From contig JAKZAP010000021.1 in the NCBI GenBank assembly GCA_023053575.1, forward strand, positions 1,509,790 to 1,573,789: a stretch of DNA of 64,000 bases. The letters run 5' to 3'. Below, piece after piece: positions 22,860 through 34,439 of this stretch (position 1 is its first letter; each line of letters opens with the position of its first letter). The notes under the pieces are model-generated. The model did no database searches. It worked only from the letters and a program-made list of their open reading frames with translations, and was not told the DNA's origin. The DNA is from Branchinecta lynchi. Taxonomy: Eukaryota; Arthropoda; Branchiopoda; Anostraca; Branchinectidae. The translations under genes were made by a program, and so were the position numbers.

Positions 22860-23280
22860 ACAATAAAATAAACCAAATTAGCGCAAGGAGTTCGTCTATG
22901 TTGATTATTCAGTGGTTAACTCCTTTAGGGATCACTGAAGGATCCACTAAAGGATCCTTCCGCTTAGTGGCAACTATTTTGCTGGCAATATAAAGTTTAT
23001 CCAAGGCCTAAACCCTGGTCCCACTCAGGTATCCAGGGAGACCTAAATATTTTCTTATGCATTCTTTTCGGAGTGGAACACCCTAATTTGCGGGAATATG
23101 AAACACTAATCTCAATACTGGTTACCACGGATAGCAGTTTATCGGAACCAACAAAGGGATGGAAGAAATCGAGAAGAAAATATTCACCACGAACAGTCGG
23201 TCAGGAGACAAATTGATAGAGTGCAAATTGTCCCTCGAAGTTGCATCCCTCTCCTGAGAGACCACCCCTTCACCCACGAC
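22860..23280. other. Unannotated intronic stretch
   Basis: One small inverted repeat (aggatccactaaaggatcct near 22945) is visible. There is no coding sequence and no recognised element. Confidence 0.45.
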
Positions 23281-23289
23281 AATGGCCGA

Positions 23290-23450
23290 ACCTCATTGTA
23301 AAAAGTTTCTCCGAGTAAGGATTCAAATTAACTGCAGTATTTGCTACTGGGATTAATCTTATCTCTACGGAGATAAAATTAATCCGTATTAGAGATAAGA
23401 TTATCTTTTTAGAGACAAGACGAATCCCATTCTCACAGATCTTTTTTTCA
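23290..23450. mobile_element. MITE family with ggattaatcttatctc arms
   Basis: The sequence ttaactgcagtatttgctac, then gggattaatcttatctctac facing attagagataagattatctt, recurs at 36625-36775 and is split by a LINE at 37901-39240. The sequence aaaaagtttctccgagtaag recurs at the 36.7-kb copy's end in inverted form. Confidence 0.75.
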
Positions 23451-25364
23451 GTGCTTATAAAGAATCTATTGGCAATGGAATTATCAAGCAGAAAACAAAA
23501 CCGTGGAAATGAATGGGTAATCTTGATTCTTGAATGTAGACTGTATCCACGCAGGGGTCACTAGCCTTTTAACTTTGGTGTGGGGGGGGGGGTAAGTTTA
23601 TGCCGACGGACTAACGAATTTGCTGACAAAACTGAAGCGGCAACGGCGTACATTTCCCGCCAGCAAAGAATAGAACTGGTATAAAATTAACTGTAGTGCA
23701 TCAGTTGAGATTAGTCCTCTAATGAAAATTCGTATATTTAAATTCAAATATTCGGGATTTGCAGCTTTCGCTAAAAACACAAGGCGAAACTTTTTTTATC
23801 TGCCTTTTTCTGAAAAGATTTAGCTATACCTATCATACAAGCTCTAGCTTTTAATGTGTTTCAAACCCCATAGAATTGAAATCCTAAAACGCCAACTAAA
23901 TGAAACTCCGTTCTTCCAAATAGATAATACTACGAAAGGCGCCGCGGGCGAAACTTTATGAAAAAGTAACCCTCAAATGTATCTAGAACAAGTTAAACTA
24001 AGCGCCGCAGGCGAATTTTTTTTATCTGTCTTATTTTCGGACTCGTTTTTTCTATACCTACAATATAAGTTCTATATAGATTTAATGTGTTGGTATGTGT
24101 TGTAATTTTGTGGAAACGCTTATGAGCAGAGCGCCTTTTTGCGATCCCACATAAAAGAAATGCTACCGCTGAAATCACAGACCTTTCCGCCAAAAAAGTA
24201 GCGGCCATCCACAGTAAAGTAGGTACAAAGTAGATCTGTCCAAAGTAGATTGTTCCAGCAATTGCAAAATAACCGATAGTCCTTTTTAGTGTTTTATTTT
24301 TTTCCTTCGTGGCAAACTGTGGCAGTGTCTATCGTTCCCCTATCTGGGAATCCATACTCCACACGCTACTGTTCTCCGTTTGTCGGGGAATTGATGTGTC
24401 AGGAGCTAAATGTTCCCCGACAGATCGAGAATCCACTTGCCAAGGGCTAATCTTCCCCGCCAAGACGGGGAATCTATGTGCCCTGGGGTAACATTCCCCG
24501 AGTACTCGGGGAATCGAAGTGTCCAGAGCTAATGTTCCCTAATAATCAAATAATCGATTTAGAGATCGGGGAATCGAGGTACGAGGGGCTAATGTTCCCC
24601 CACATGCAATTATTGATTTTGTTGAGTTGAGGTCGGGAAATCCAAATGCCAGGGGCTAATGTTCCATGACATGCAAATAATTGATTTTTAGATCAGGGAA
24701 CAGAAGTGCAAGGGGCTAATGTCCCCGACATGCAAAATGTTGATTTTGTTGAGTTCTGGTCTGGGAATCCAAGTTCCAGGGGCTAATGTTCCGCTATAAG
24801 CAATAATGGCTTGTGAGGTCGGGGAATCGAAATGTCCAGAGTTAGTGTTCTCTCATAATCGAACAATCGATTTAGAAATCGGGGAATCGAAGTGTTAGGG
24901 GCTAATGTTCCCCAACATGCAAATACTGATTTTGTTGAGTCGCGGTCGAGGAATCCAAATGCCAGGCGTTAATGTTCCCTCATAATAAAATAATCGATTT
25001 TGAGGTCGTGGAATCCGAGTGCCAGGGGCTAAATGTTCCCCGATAAGCAATTATGTTTGCTGAGGTCGGGGAATTTAAGTTTCATTGGCTAATGTTCCCC
25101 GACATACAAACACTGATTTTGCTGAGTTGAGATGGGGAATCCAAGTGCCAGGCCATTTGATTATGTGGGAACATAAGCTCTGGATGATTCGATTCTCCGA
25201 CCTCCAAAACCATCATTGCTTATCGGGGAACATTAGATCCTGGCAATTGGACTCAACTCAACAAAATCTATATTTGCATGTGGGGAACATTGGCCCCTCA
25301 CACTTCGATTCCCCGATCTCAAAATTGATTATTTGATTATGAGGGAACATTAGAACATATATAA

Positions 25365-27514
25365 CGATCCCTTGCGCAAAACTTTGTGGGATGACGCGTC
25401 TAAGTCTAAACTGGATGCATAATAGGAATGAGGTGAAGGCTGGTTTAGAATGCCTGTGTTTTCAGAGTCCAGTCTTGGATTCGATACCTTAGGTAAAATC
25501 ATAGAACCAATATTGTACTGTTGTATGAAAGTGTTTGCGGGCTGCTACTGTTAGCATCTAGCCTGCACATTCCCGAATCCTTCCAGTAAGAATAAGCGAA
25601 AGTTTTACACTGTGCCTGTGTGGAATGAGTTTGTGAAGCCAATGTATGATTCTTCCCGGTTATGGTTTCTTGCATGGGTTAACGAGGGACGTGACATGAA
25701 TGAGTTTCTTGACCGAACGAGACGTCTGTGGAAAACTCGATTTAAACAAGCTCTCCGGTGGGTTCGATCTTAGGATCAAAAGGAAATTAGAGCTAACCAG
25801 ATGGCTTTGGCTCTCCTTTCAAAATCTCTCACTGCATTTTGGGAGTCTGTATCTTCTTCTACAAAAAGTACATCTGCTCCCCACTCTTTTTGTTGAGGGC
25901 GATGAAACTAAAATCTGTGAGTTTGGAAGACTAATTTTTCGAAATTTTTTAATTCTGTTCCCCGTACATCTCATAGTGCATTTTTCGGTTCAGAAGTGGA
26001 TATTAAATTTGGGGATTTTTCTGCTGAAGAAGTTCGTGTAGCCATACGGGTCTTAAAGAATGATTCGGCTGGAGGTAAGGATAAAATTTCGTCTAACCAT
26101 TTAAAAAATTGCGCTGATTTAGTTGCTCCCTACCTCATGTCTTTGATGCTGAGACATGGTTTTCTGCCTGATTCGCTCATGGAAGGGGTTCTGCTGCCCA
26201 TACCTATGAATCGTTTGAACGACAAAACAAAGACTGATAATTACAGACCGATTACTCTTGTATCATGTATGTCAAAAATTCTAGAGCGAATCCTTCTGGT
26301 AAGATCCCAGGGTTATTTTGTTACATCCGACAATCAGTTTGCTTATAAAAAGCATTTGTCCGTTGAATTTGCAATTTTGCCCTTCAAGCTATCATTGAAT
26401 ACTATTGGCTTTTCTCTACATGGGTTTATGTATGTTTTCTAGACGTGAAAAAAGCTTTTGGCCGAGTGAACCAGGAGAAGTTGCTGTATGTTCTAATTGA
26501 AAGGGGTGTCCCGATGGCCTACGTCAGATTGCTGGCTTATTTGTTTGATAATCAGAAGTTTTATATTCGATGGGGGTCTATTCTAAGTCTTTCCTTCAGC
26601 GTGTGGAATGGCGTTAGCCAGGGCGGTTTCCTTTCTGCATTACTTTACATTGTGTACTGTGATGAGCTTAACTGACGTTTAAGTAAATCAGGGCTTGGTT
26701 GCCATATTGGGTCGCAGTGTGCTAATAATTTAAGTTATGTTTACGACCTTGCTTTGCTTGCTACTAGTGTTGGTAGTCTGAACAAACTGTTAAGAATATG
26801 TGAAGGTTTTGCTTCTTAATTTGACATTGTTTTCAATACATCCAAAACTGTGTGTATGTGCTTTCGCCCTAATAAAGCTAAACCCCCGTTGTTACCATGA
26901 CTACTTCTTGCTGGGTCTGAGCTGGGTTTTGTGCAACCTTTTCGTTAGCTTGGTTACATATTTGCTGAAAACCTTCATGATGATGCTCATATACGCCACT
27001 CTCTTCGATCATTGTACATACGTGGTAATATGCTAGTTACGAAGTTTTCTTATTGCTCAGCTGATGTTAAAATATTTCTACTTCAATCTTGCTGTTCGTG
27101 CATCTTTGGGTTGTCACTTATCAATAACTGCACCAAACAAAGTCTGAGTGAGATACGCATTGCTTACAATGATAGCTTTCGATTTCATCATCGTCTCCCG
27201 AATTTTTGCAGTGCCACAGAGATGTTCGACGATTACCGCGTTATGAACTTCTCCCAGTTGGCATACGCGCATCGCTCATCTTTAAGAAATCATTTGCTAC
27301 TATCGCAAAACTGCATAGTACTGGCATTATGTAACCAGTGGCTTCGTCTGTCTTTGCCCGTTTAGGTTAGTCTGTATAATAAAGACGGGTGTGGCTACTT
27401 TCTGTGGTATTGTAGCATTTGTAACCTAATATGTTCTTTATTTTTATTTGTGTGTTTGTTGTAGTGTTTGTTTATGGTCTCTGGCCGGAATAAAAGTCTT
27501 GAACTGAACTGAAT
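25365..27514 (+). pseudogene. Degraded non-LTR reverse transcriptase
   Basis: Three frames cover one reverse transcriptase. From 25996: SAEEVRVAIRVLKNDSAGGK, then LLPIPMNRLNDKTKTDNYRP, ITLVSCMSKILERIL. From 26442: DVKKAFGRVNQEKL, the palm motif with the first catalytic Asp, and GVSQGGFLSALLYIVYCDEL. Past 26670 the A-D-D region reads SYVYDLALLAT, so the catalytic YADD is changed. At least two frameshifts and a stop disable it. The C-terminal end runs to about 27365 and the tail ends gaactgaactgaatt. It is inserted in the foldback at 24321-28621. Confidence 0.87.
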
Positions 27515-27544
27515 TAGCCCCTGGCATTTGGATTCCCCGACCAC

Positions 27545-28012
27545 ATGAAAGGTACCGAAGGAGTTTTGTTCCAAGTTTTGTTGAATTGTACAACAGCCAG
27601 TAAACATAGTCACTATTTTCGTTGAATTTGTTAGTTTTATCTTTTGACCCTTTAGTATGTTTTATTTTGTTTATATATGTATTTAAGTTAAATTACTTTT
27701 GATGTAATGATTAATAATTGACTTTGATTGAATTTGAAAAAAAAATCAAATTATTTCTTTAAAGTGATTTTTATTTGTTTTAGAAGTTTTTGGCAAAATG
27801 TTCGCCGAATGAGCCTATCGTGTAAATTGTGGTAGATAAGTTTTGTATCGACTGATGAACTTGTTACGAATTGTGTTGCAATTATCATTGAATTGACAAA
27901 TCGATTCGAGTGTTTGGTTCTGTTTGGACGTATAGAAGTCAAATTCGGCGTTCACACTGTGAAAGTTACTTTTTAGAATTAAAAATCTACCTTACTCTAC
28001 TACTCTACTCTA
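27545..28012 (+). mobile_element. LINE 3' end with ACTCT-type tail
   Basis: It starts near gaaaggtaccgaaggagttt and ends gaattaaaaatctaccttac followed by TACTC repeats. The end is very like 28661-28725, which closes with ATTCT repeats. No protein-coding domain remains. Confidence 0.6.
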
Positions 28013-28660
28013 CCTCAACTCAAACAAAATCAATATTTGCATGTCGGGGAACATTAGCCCCTCACACCCCGATCTCTAAACCGATTATTTAATTATGAGG
28101 GAACATTAGCTCCAGACACTTCGATTCCCCGACCTCAAAAGCCATTATTGCTTATCGGGGAAAAATAGCCCCTGGAACTTGGATTCCCCGACCAGAACTC
28201 AACAAATCAACATTTTGCATGTCGAGGAACATTAGCGCCTTGCACTTCTGTTCTCTGATCTAAAAATCGATTATTTGCATGTTGTGGAACATTAGCCCCT
28301 GGCATTTGGATTTCCCGACCTCAACTCAACAAAATCAATATTTGCATGTCGCGAACATTAGCCCCTCTTACCCCGATCTCTAAATCGATTATTTGATTAG
28401 GAGGGAACATTAGCTCTGGACCCTTCGATTCCCCGAGTACTCGGGGAATGTTAGCCCAGGGCACGTCGATTCCCCGACTTGGCGCGGAAAATTAGCCCTT
28501 GGCAAGTGGATTCCCCGATCTGTCAGGGAACATTAGCTCCTGACACATCGGTTCTCCGACAAACGGGGAACAATAGCGTGTGGAGTATCGATTCCCAGAC
28601 AAAGGAACGATAGACACTGCCGCAAAGTGTTATGTTATTCGTTAGTTTTTATGACGGAAA

Positions 28661-28727
28661 GGTCAAATTCGGCGGTAAAGCTGTGACAGCTGCTTTTGAA
28701 AAATAAAATTCTATTCTATTCTATTCT
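28661..28727 (+). mobile_element. LINE 3' end with (ATTCT)n tail
   Basis: The sequence aaattcggcggtaaagctgt, then aaaaataaaattctattcta. This is the closest relative of the end at 27942-28012 and lies just outside the right end of the foldback. Confidence 0.65.
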
Positions 28728-28739
28728 TGTTCTGAATTC

Positions 28740-29385
28740 ACAGACATATAGGTAGTAACCCGAATAACCGGACGAAACAAACTTTCGGTCTTCCTCCAAC
28801 AGAACTTTGCAGTCATTTGATTTCTTGTGTGTAGAAATATCTCGATTTGCCGACGAAACATAAACTTTCGGGATTGGGCGAAATTATACGGATTTGATTT
28901 ATTCGATCTGAATCTACCGACGAAACTTAAACTTTCTGGTTGAGCCCGACAAATGTTTGCAGAATTTGTAGTCTAACGTAATAGCCCGGTGTGCCGACAA
29001 GAACACCGCCCGACAAAATCGTTCATAGTTCGACTTCTTCTTTGTTTTCCGACAAGGCTGTAAAGATTGCTTACGTGTAGACAGAAGCCGAAGTGTCGAC
29101 GAGAATCCTTGTGTTTTTCCTTCTTGTGTTTTTTCCGACTAGACTGGACAGTACTTGATTTCTTACGTGTAAAAATAACCCGATGTGCGGACGAGAATAT
29201 CGAGACCCGACAAAAGCACAAAGCATTCGATTTCTTATGTGTTTTGCACGACAAATGTTTGCAGAATTTGGTTTCTTGCGCGTAAAAAGAACCCGATATG
29301 CCGTCGGGTCAACCGCCGCATAAAGACGTCCAACGAAACTAAGCTTCTCAAGGCCTTTCGGGGGGGGGGGGGTGAAGCCCCTGTA
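28740..29385. repeat. Diverged tandem repeat of the 58.6-59.6 kb family
   Basis: Units carry cccgatttgccgacgaaact, actttcgg and gtttgcagaatttgatttct, 70-80 nt each, more diverged than at 58600-59620. The right side runs into a poly(G) tract (29360-29371) and aagcccctg, like a hAT-type end. The ORFs on both strands are by-products of the repeat. Confidence 0.7.
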
Positions 29386-29599
29386 ACCACCTCGATGTAT
29401 TCACCTCACGCACGAGCTCACTTAGGTCAATCCCTGCCGGATATAGATTATGAGACACCGTCAAAGTCAAATGCTGGGGTATACCTAGCGTTTGGCATAC
29501 TTCATACCTAACGCTGTAACGAGATTGCTGTAACGAGATTTCTAAAATAATTTTTGTTAGTTTGTATAAGTTTTTGTACTCAAACAATTTTTGTTGCAA

Positions 29600-29935
29600 T
29601 GTCCCTGGGGCTTTTTTGTTAATACATTATATTCTATTCCACACCCAGCGTTTGGCATACGGTATCCCAAAATTAGGGGATTGTGGTAGACTTGCTGGTA
29701 GCCTAGCCCTTACTCCACAAAAGGAACTCTGATTGGTTGCTTCCAGAGCATTTGGGTACCCACCATTTGGCATATTCTGTCCAGTATTAAGCATGGAGTT
29801 TGCCAAACGCCAGATGCCTACCCAGTTCTGGCGTAGGGTATCCCAAAACCAGGGGCTAGTGGTGGACTGTGATACCCCTAAGCTGGGACATTTCTCTCTG
29901 TCCGCCCTCCCCTTACGAGAAACGTTTTCTTTCGG
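29600..29935. repeat. Short repeats with CAGCGTTTGGCATAC
   Basis: cagcgtttggcatac occurs at 29487 and 29647, with related catttggcatattctgtcca at 29763 and gtttgccaaacgcc at 29800. gggtatcccaaaaccagggg at 29846 resembles ggtatcccaaaattagggga at 29661. No coding sequence is seen. Confidence 0.55.
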
Positions 29936-30099
29936 AGATTTGGTCCCGCGCAGGGATGCGTTCAAATTAGGAGATCCAGAAGATCTAAGAGGGAGATCAA
30001 CGAAAGATTTAGCGGGATATATATGTTCGTCTTGTCCGACGGATCACCTCCAGAAATTATTATGGTCTACAAGAAAAGGAACTTCGAAGAATCGCTTAC

Positions 30100-30171
30100 T
30101 CTTAATAAATCTTCGACGAGAGACGCGATAAACATGGCATCCAATCGAAAATTCTCGTTCTCCAAAATGTC
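30100..30171 (-). CDS. Receptor guanylate cyclase, kinase-homology domain exon 3 (72 nt)
   Basis: This short exon encodes exactly 24 residues, starting DILENENFRLDAMF and ending SLVEDLLR. That matches the family segment DILEN-x-LDxMF-x-SL-x-D that joins the GSL motif to the catalytic-loop region. The minus-strand acceptor is cttttag/GAC and the donor is AGA/gtaagcg; both junctions are phase 0. It was found by asking which residues were missing between the SRGSLK and GLTFLH exons, and it fills the gap exactly. A 212-nt palindromic element begins 34 nt upstream of the acceptor, where a branch point would be expected. Confidence 0.92.
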
Positions 30172-30205
30172 CTAAAAGAAGGAATACAATGAAATGAGAC
30201 GTGGG

Positions 30206-30417
30206 GGGATCGACTTAAAAGAGGCACGGCACGGGGCAGGAGGCATGAGCAATAGAACGAGATTAGCAGAGAGTTCGTAACTCTACAGCCTAGAAGAAGG
30301 CACGTTGGAACATTGTTCCTGCCCTCACTCCGAAGCCTGAAAGGGCCCTTTTTTCGTGCCTCTTTTTTGCCTCCTACGCTATGCCTTGCCGTGCCGTGCC
30401 TCTTTTTAGTCGATCCC
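30206..30417. mobile_element. Palindromic MITE, 212 bp
   Basis: Ends GGGATCGACTTAAAAGAGGC and GCCTCTTTTTAGTCGATCCC are inverted, continuing inward as acggcacggggcaggaggca against its near complement. It lies 34 nt upstream of the acceptor of the 72-nt guanylate cyclase exon. Confidence 0.85.
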
Positions 30418-31079
30418 GTGGAAAAGGACGTGAGTTAGACACCAGGGCTAATTTAAAGAGAGGATTCAAAGCGAACGAGCACTAGGTGATTTTCCAGTCT
30501 AAAAGTGGAACTGAGCGGTTAAAATCTACCAAGTAACATGAAGCAAGTCTAATTAGTCGGGGTCTTGTTAACGAGGTTAACGCTGATATAAGGCAAGGCT
30601 CCGAACGTTTAAATGTGTCAAGGATGAAGGACATGGCTCCTGTTTCTCAACTCTTTACAAGAAGAAAAAAAATTAGAAAATGGGTGCTGTCCAATGTTTT
30701 TGGTGCCGACGCGAAGAAGGTGCCAGCTAATTTAAACTTGTTTCTCACTGTCAATAGTTGCGTTTTTGCAGATGCCGTGGTGTCTGTTACCACGGTAACT
30801 GAATCAGCAATTAGTCGTTTTGCAGTTATCGTCGAATCTGATACTATGGTTGCTATGCAAAAACGACAGCTGCCGAAAGTGCGCTTTCCGAGGTCATCGC
30901 AAAAGAAAAAAGTCGGTGCCAAGGAGTGGGCAACCCCTCGGCAATTAGGGAATAAGGTACCAGATACTGAGTGCGTAGATTGGATTTGATTAATATAGTG
31001 AAACATAAAATCGGACTGGATAGCTCTTTGTTCCTAGGTTTCTGGCAAACGTAAAGCTCGAAAGTAGTTTCTCTCTCAT

Positions 31080-31332
31080 TATAGATATTCCTTCGGCAGA
31101 GCTGACTGCGAATCCTATTTACAAATTATTAGAGCTATGTTCTGGCTCTTCTTGGCAAGGGTCCTCTTCCGGAAATGAACGTCCTGCAAAATGGAAAATT
31201 CTGAAAAATGAGCTGGAAAACGAATATTTTTTTTCCAGCTTCAGCGGCTAGAGCCTGAAGGGGACGCTTGCCAAGAAGGGCCGAAATATAGCTTTAATAA
31301 AGTGTAACTGACTGATCAGTTTTGCACCGTCA
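31080..31332. mobile_element. Hairpin MITE (CTTGGCAAGGGTCC family), near complete
   Basis: Left to right: tagatattccttcggcagag, gctgactgcgaatc, ttagagctatgttctggctc, cttggcaagggtcct, a loop with ttttccagcttcagcggcta, then gcttgccaagaagggccgaa and ttttgcaccgtca. This is the clearest single copy of the family. Confidence 0.8.
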
Positions 31333-31334
31333 CC

Positions 31335-31690
31335 AAAAACGACGAGGAGATGAATTCTCCCTGATATTTCGCTACCATTTTCGCAGCGAAAACAAAACCG
31401 AAGTTGAATACGCCCTCGCCCTTCGCCAAATATGAGGTGGAGGTAGAATCGCCCTCTCTTTCTCCATCTTTTTCGCAGCGAAAATTAAGGTCGAAGGGAA
31501 TTCCGCCTTCGCCCTTTACTAAACACGATAACGAAGGCGAAATCTCCCTCTCCTTCGCCTTCATCTTCGCAGCGAAAATGTGGGTAAAAGTATAAGTCGC
31601 CATCAATATTCGTCCTCGCTATACTTTCGCCCGCATTTCGCTACCAAAAATTCCGTTTCGTCCTCGATTCGAGGTCTAAAATGGCATTCG
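31335..31690. repeat. Minisatellite with TTTCGCAGCGAAAA, unit about 93 bp
   Basis: tttcgcagcgaaaa occurs at about 31378, 31470 and 31566, with ttcgcc and tctccctctc between. Frames are open on both strands through the array, a composition effect. Confidence 0.75.
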
Positions 31691-32085
31691 ACGTGGAGAT
31701 TTTCCGTACGGGACTTTCAAGAGTTATTGTGCTAAAAGACGGACAACTTTTGCAAAATTAAAGGTATCCCGCCACTTACGTTTTGGGATCCCAAAAATTA
31801 GGTTGAGCAGCTCTGAAGAAACCAGGCCAAAAGTTTAATGCGACCTCAAAGGGAAGAATTTGCTCATCTTGCATCTTTCTCGTCTTTGCCAAGAAACATA
31901 TACATTTAACGTCATCCTAACAGATGACGTTAATTTTCCTCTATTTTCCCAAATAGAGGAAAATATTCACGCAAAGCGCTCGGAAGGTTGTATAGTGCTT
32001 TTTGCGGCCCATATAGTCACAGTTGTTCAGGAGTTTACCATATCCTAAGGAAAAAAAATGTAAAAAATTTGAGAAGTTGTTGCTT

Positions 32086-32750
32086 TAAAGCACAATGGAC
32101 ACTTCTAATGCTTTACTTTGTGTTAAATGCTTCACAAATAAATCCATAAATAAATAAGGCCGTTTTCTTGTTATCCCTTGTCTTTACCTCTCTGGCATTT
32201 CGGCGATCCAAATCTTAGGAGCTGGGATATCGTGGTAGGAAATTCAAAAACTCCCAGCAATGCTTGATAGAAAAGGATATATTTGAGATGTCACCAAAGT
32301 CAAGCCGCAGATGCAGTTTACCTGATTGTTCTAGTGTTTCATCAGAAGTTCCATGGCTTAAAGGCGGCTGTTCATGGCTTAAAGTTTTTCTTTGTGGAAT
32401 AGTGTTGTGAAGCTTGATAAGCTTGCTTTATAAAATGTACCAGAATATGCAATAATCTTATAAAAAAATAACATAGCTACAGAAATCATTCAAAAACAAA
32501 TAACCTATTCAAATCTGAATTATACAAGCTGATTTATGCATAAAAGAAAGATCTACTAGGTATTACAAGAAACCTCACTTTTATCTGTGTCCTAGCTAAT
32601 AAACTGAGCATGTACTGGCCCAAAAAATTACGCTTTGAAATATCACAGGGAGGAAACTGTTGAAAAAGCTGCTGATCTAGGGGGTAAGCATTGTTCCTAG
32701 GTTGTTACAGATTGGGATTGGGGTAGTTTGAGGTGCCCATTGAACTTTAA
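32086..32750 (+). repeat. Dispersed repeat, copy 2 of a 670-bp segment
   Basis: Direct-orientation match to 13421-14090. The first 70 nt differ: here they end ttcacaaataaatccataaa, which looks like a LINE 3' end. The frame open in copy 1 has TAG here (tcgtggtaggaaat). Confidence 0.85.
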
Positions 32751-32904
32751 GTACTGTAAATTTCTGATGTATCTTCCAAACCTTTTCGTAATCGTAAATT
32801 GATTTCGAATTTTAATATTCAGGATCAATACACTTTTTCGTTCACATTCAGATCTGTTTTCCCTCCACAAACATCCTGTCCTCTCAGCGCATGAAATTAT
32901 TAGC

Positions 32905-33860
32905 CAGTTTTTGGGATCCCAAAACGTAAGTGGAGGGATACCTATGACGTCGCAAAAATGTCCGTCTGTCTGTAAGCACGATAACTCTCAAAGGGAATGA
33001 AATATTCACTGGGTCAAGGGTAAGGTCAAGTTCGTAGATGGGCTCTGTAGCCCTATATTTAGGGGTGGGGGAGGGGGGTACAAATTAAGGGACAAACAAA
33101 ATATTTAAAAAAAAAGCTAATGTGATAGTCTAGTCTGAAGTAAGAAGGCCATCTAAGCACGACAGTGAAAAACATTTTCTCGCCGGACAAGTAGTTCGTC
33201 CGGAATCCGGCAAAAACCGGAAAGTTGGTTAAAAGTAAAAGTTTTATTTGAAGTTGATTAAATGTTCGGATTAGGGGTAAGAAGACATGCTTAAAACCAT
33301 GGTGAAAACCATTTTCTCGCAGAACAAGCAGTTCGTCCGGAATCCGGCGAAAACCGGAAAGTTAGTTAAAAGTAAAAGTTTCATTTGAAGTTGATTAAAT
33401 GTTCGGTTTAGGGGTAAAGGACATATGAACACGATGGTGAAAGCCATTTTCTCGCCAAAAAACTAGTTCGCCCGGAATCTGGCCGAAACCGGAAAATTTG
33501 TTAAAAGCAAAAGTTTGATTAGATGACAGATTAAGGGGTAAGAAGAAAGGCTGAGTCTGTATATGACGGTCGTTTTTTACCCGGACATAGAATTAGTCCG
33601 GAATCCGGTTGTAACCGGATTTTTTTTTTTAGTAAGTTTTATTTAAAGTTGATTAGATGTTCTTATAATAAAGGACCAAGGTCTTGGTCACTTTCGTCAA
33701 AATAGATATGGCTCATAGAGGTATATCTGAACTTGGTTTTCTCTGATGATTAGCCTGGCGAAGACTGGATCTGGCAAAGACAAGACGCAGTTGTCTGAAT
33801 CAAATATTAGATTTTTGGGATCCTATCGACACCTTTGGTCTTGTTCATTAATGTGCTTGT
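32905..33860 (+). mobile_element. Composite 125-bp minisatellite element, most complete plus-strand copy
   Basis: It starts tttttgggatcccaaaacgt, continues agtggagggatacctatgac and gtccgtctgtctgtaagc, a G-rich segment, then four to five units with ttctcgccggacaagtagtt, cggaaagttagttaaaagta and gttcggtttaggggtaagaa. It ends gcgaagactggatctggcaa and atttttgggatcctatcg. It is the inverse of 9780-11225. No open frame with protein-like content is present. Confidence 0.85.
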
Positions 33861-34439
33861 CACTGTGTAAATGTTTTAAGTCTATTTGGTGTGTTTTTAA
33901 ACTATACGAAAAGAATGTTGTCATGTTTATTTACATTGTTTTTTTTTCAAGTGTTTTAATATGTATATTTTACTTTGTGTATTTTATTCATACTCCGCTG
34001 TTATGCAAAACGTGGATCACAAATAAACAAATAAATAGACAACTAATCCAATTAGGATTAGTATCCATTAGGAACAACATCCATTAGAAATACTTTCCAA
34101 CAAAAAGAATACTAGACATTGAAGTTCGTTCGTAAACATTCCGACAGGACTATCCACCCGGGGCGAGAGCAAATACTACTTTTCGATTCATCGTGTCATT
34201 CTCTGTTATTCGTGTCAACTTCCTATACGAACTACCTTAATTTTCGAGTAAAAGTTTTCTGGCATGCTTCCAGCTGTGACCATTAGGCTCGTCTCCCCGA
34301 GAAACTTAATTTGCTTTTCACCAAGTTCTGGAAGAAATGAGGAAAATCTTGTCGGTCCGCGTTTACTAATCCATTTCCATCCTCAAGCAATGGTTAATCG
34401 AATCCTTTCTCATGATTCGTGATTTCGATTATTCAAAAG

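Larger units (their letters stand above)
24321..28621. mobile_element. Large foldback element of GCTAATGTTCCCCGA repeats with LINEs inside
   Basis: Perfect ends GGCAGTGTCTATCGTTCC and GGAACGATAGACACTGCC are flanked by 9-mers gcaaactgt (24312-24320) and gcaaagtgt (28622-28630) differing at one base. The left arm (24330-25350) and right arm (27515-27545 and 28010-28610) are inverted arrays of ggggctaatgttccccgaca-like units, each with a spacer of 40-60 nt that often contains caaataattgattt. The centre is filled by a truncated LINE (25365-27514) and the right arm holds another LINE 3' end. No transposase is visible. The ends match the 17602-18971 element although the internal repeats differ. Confidence 0.88.

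Noticed and set aside
30615..30989. 124-codon plus-strand frame, overlapped by a 119-codon minus frame
   Set aside because: Open on both strands over the same DNA with no domain, partner exon or repeat relation; likely chance or decayed element DNA.
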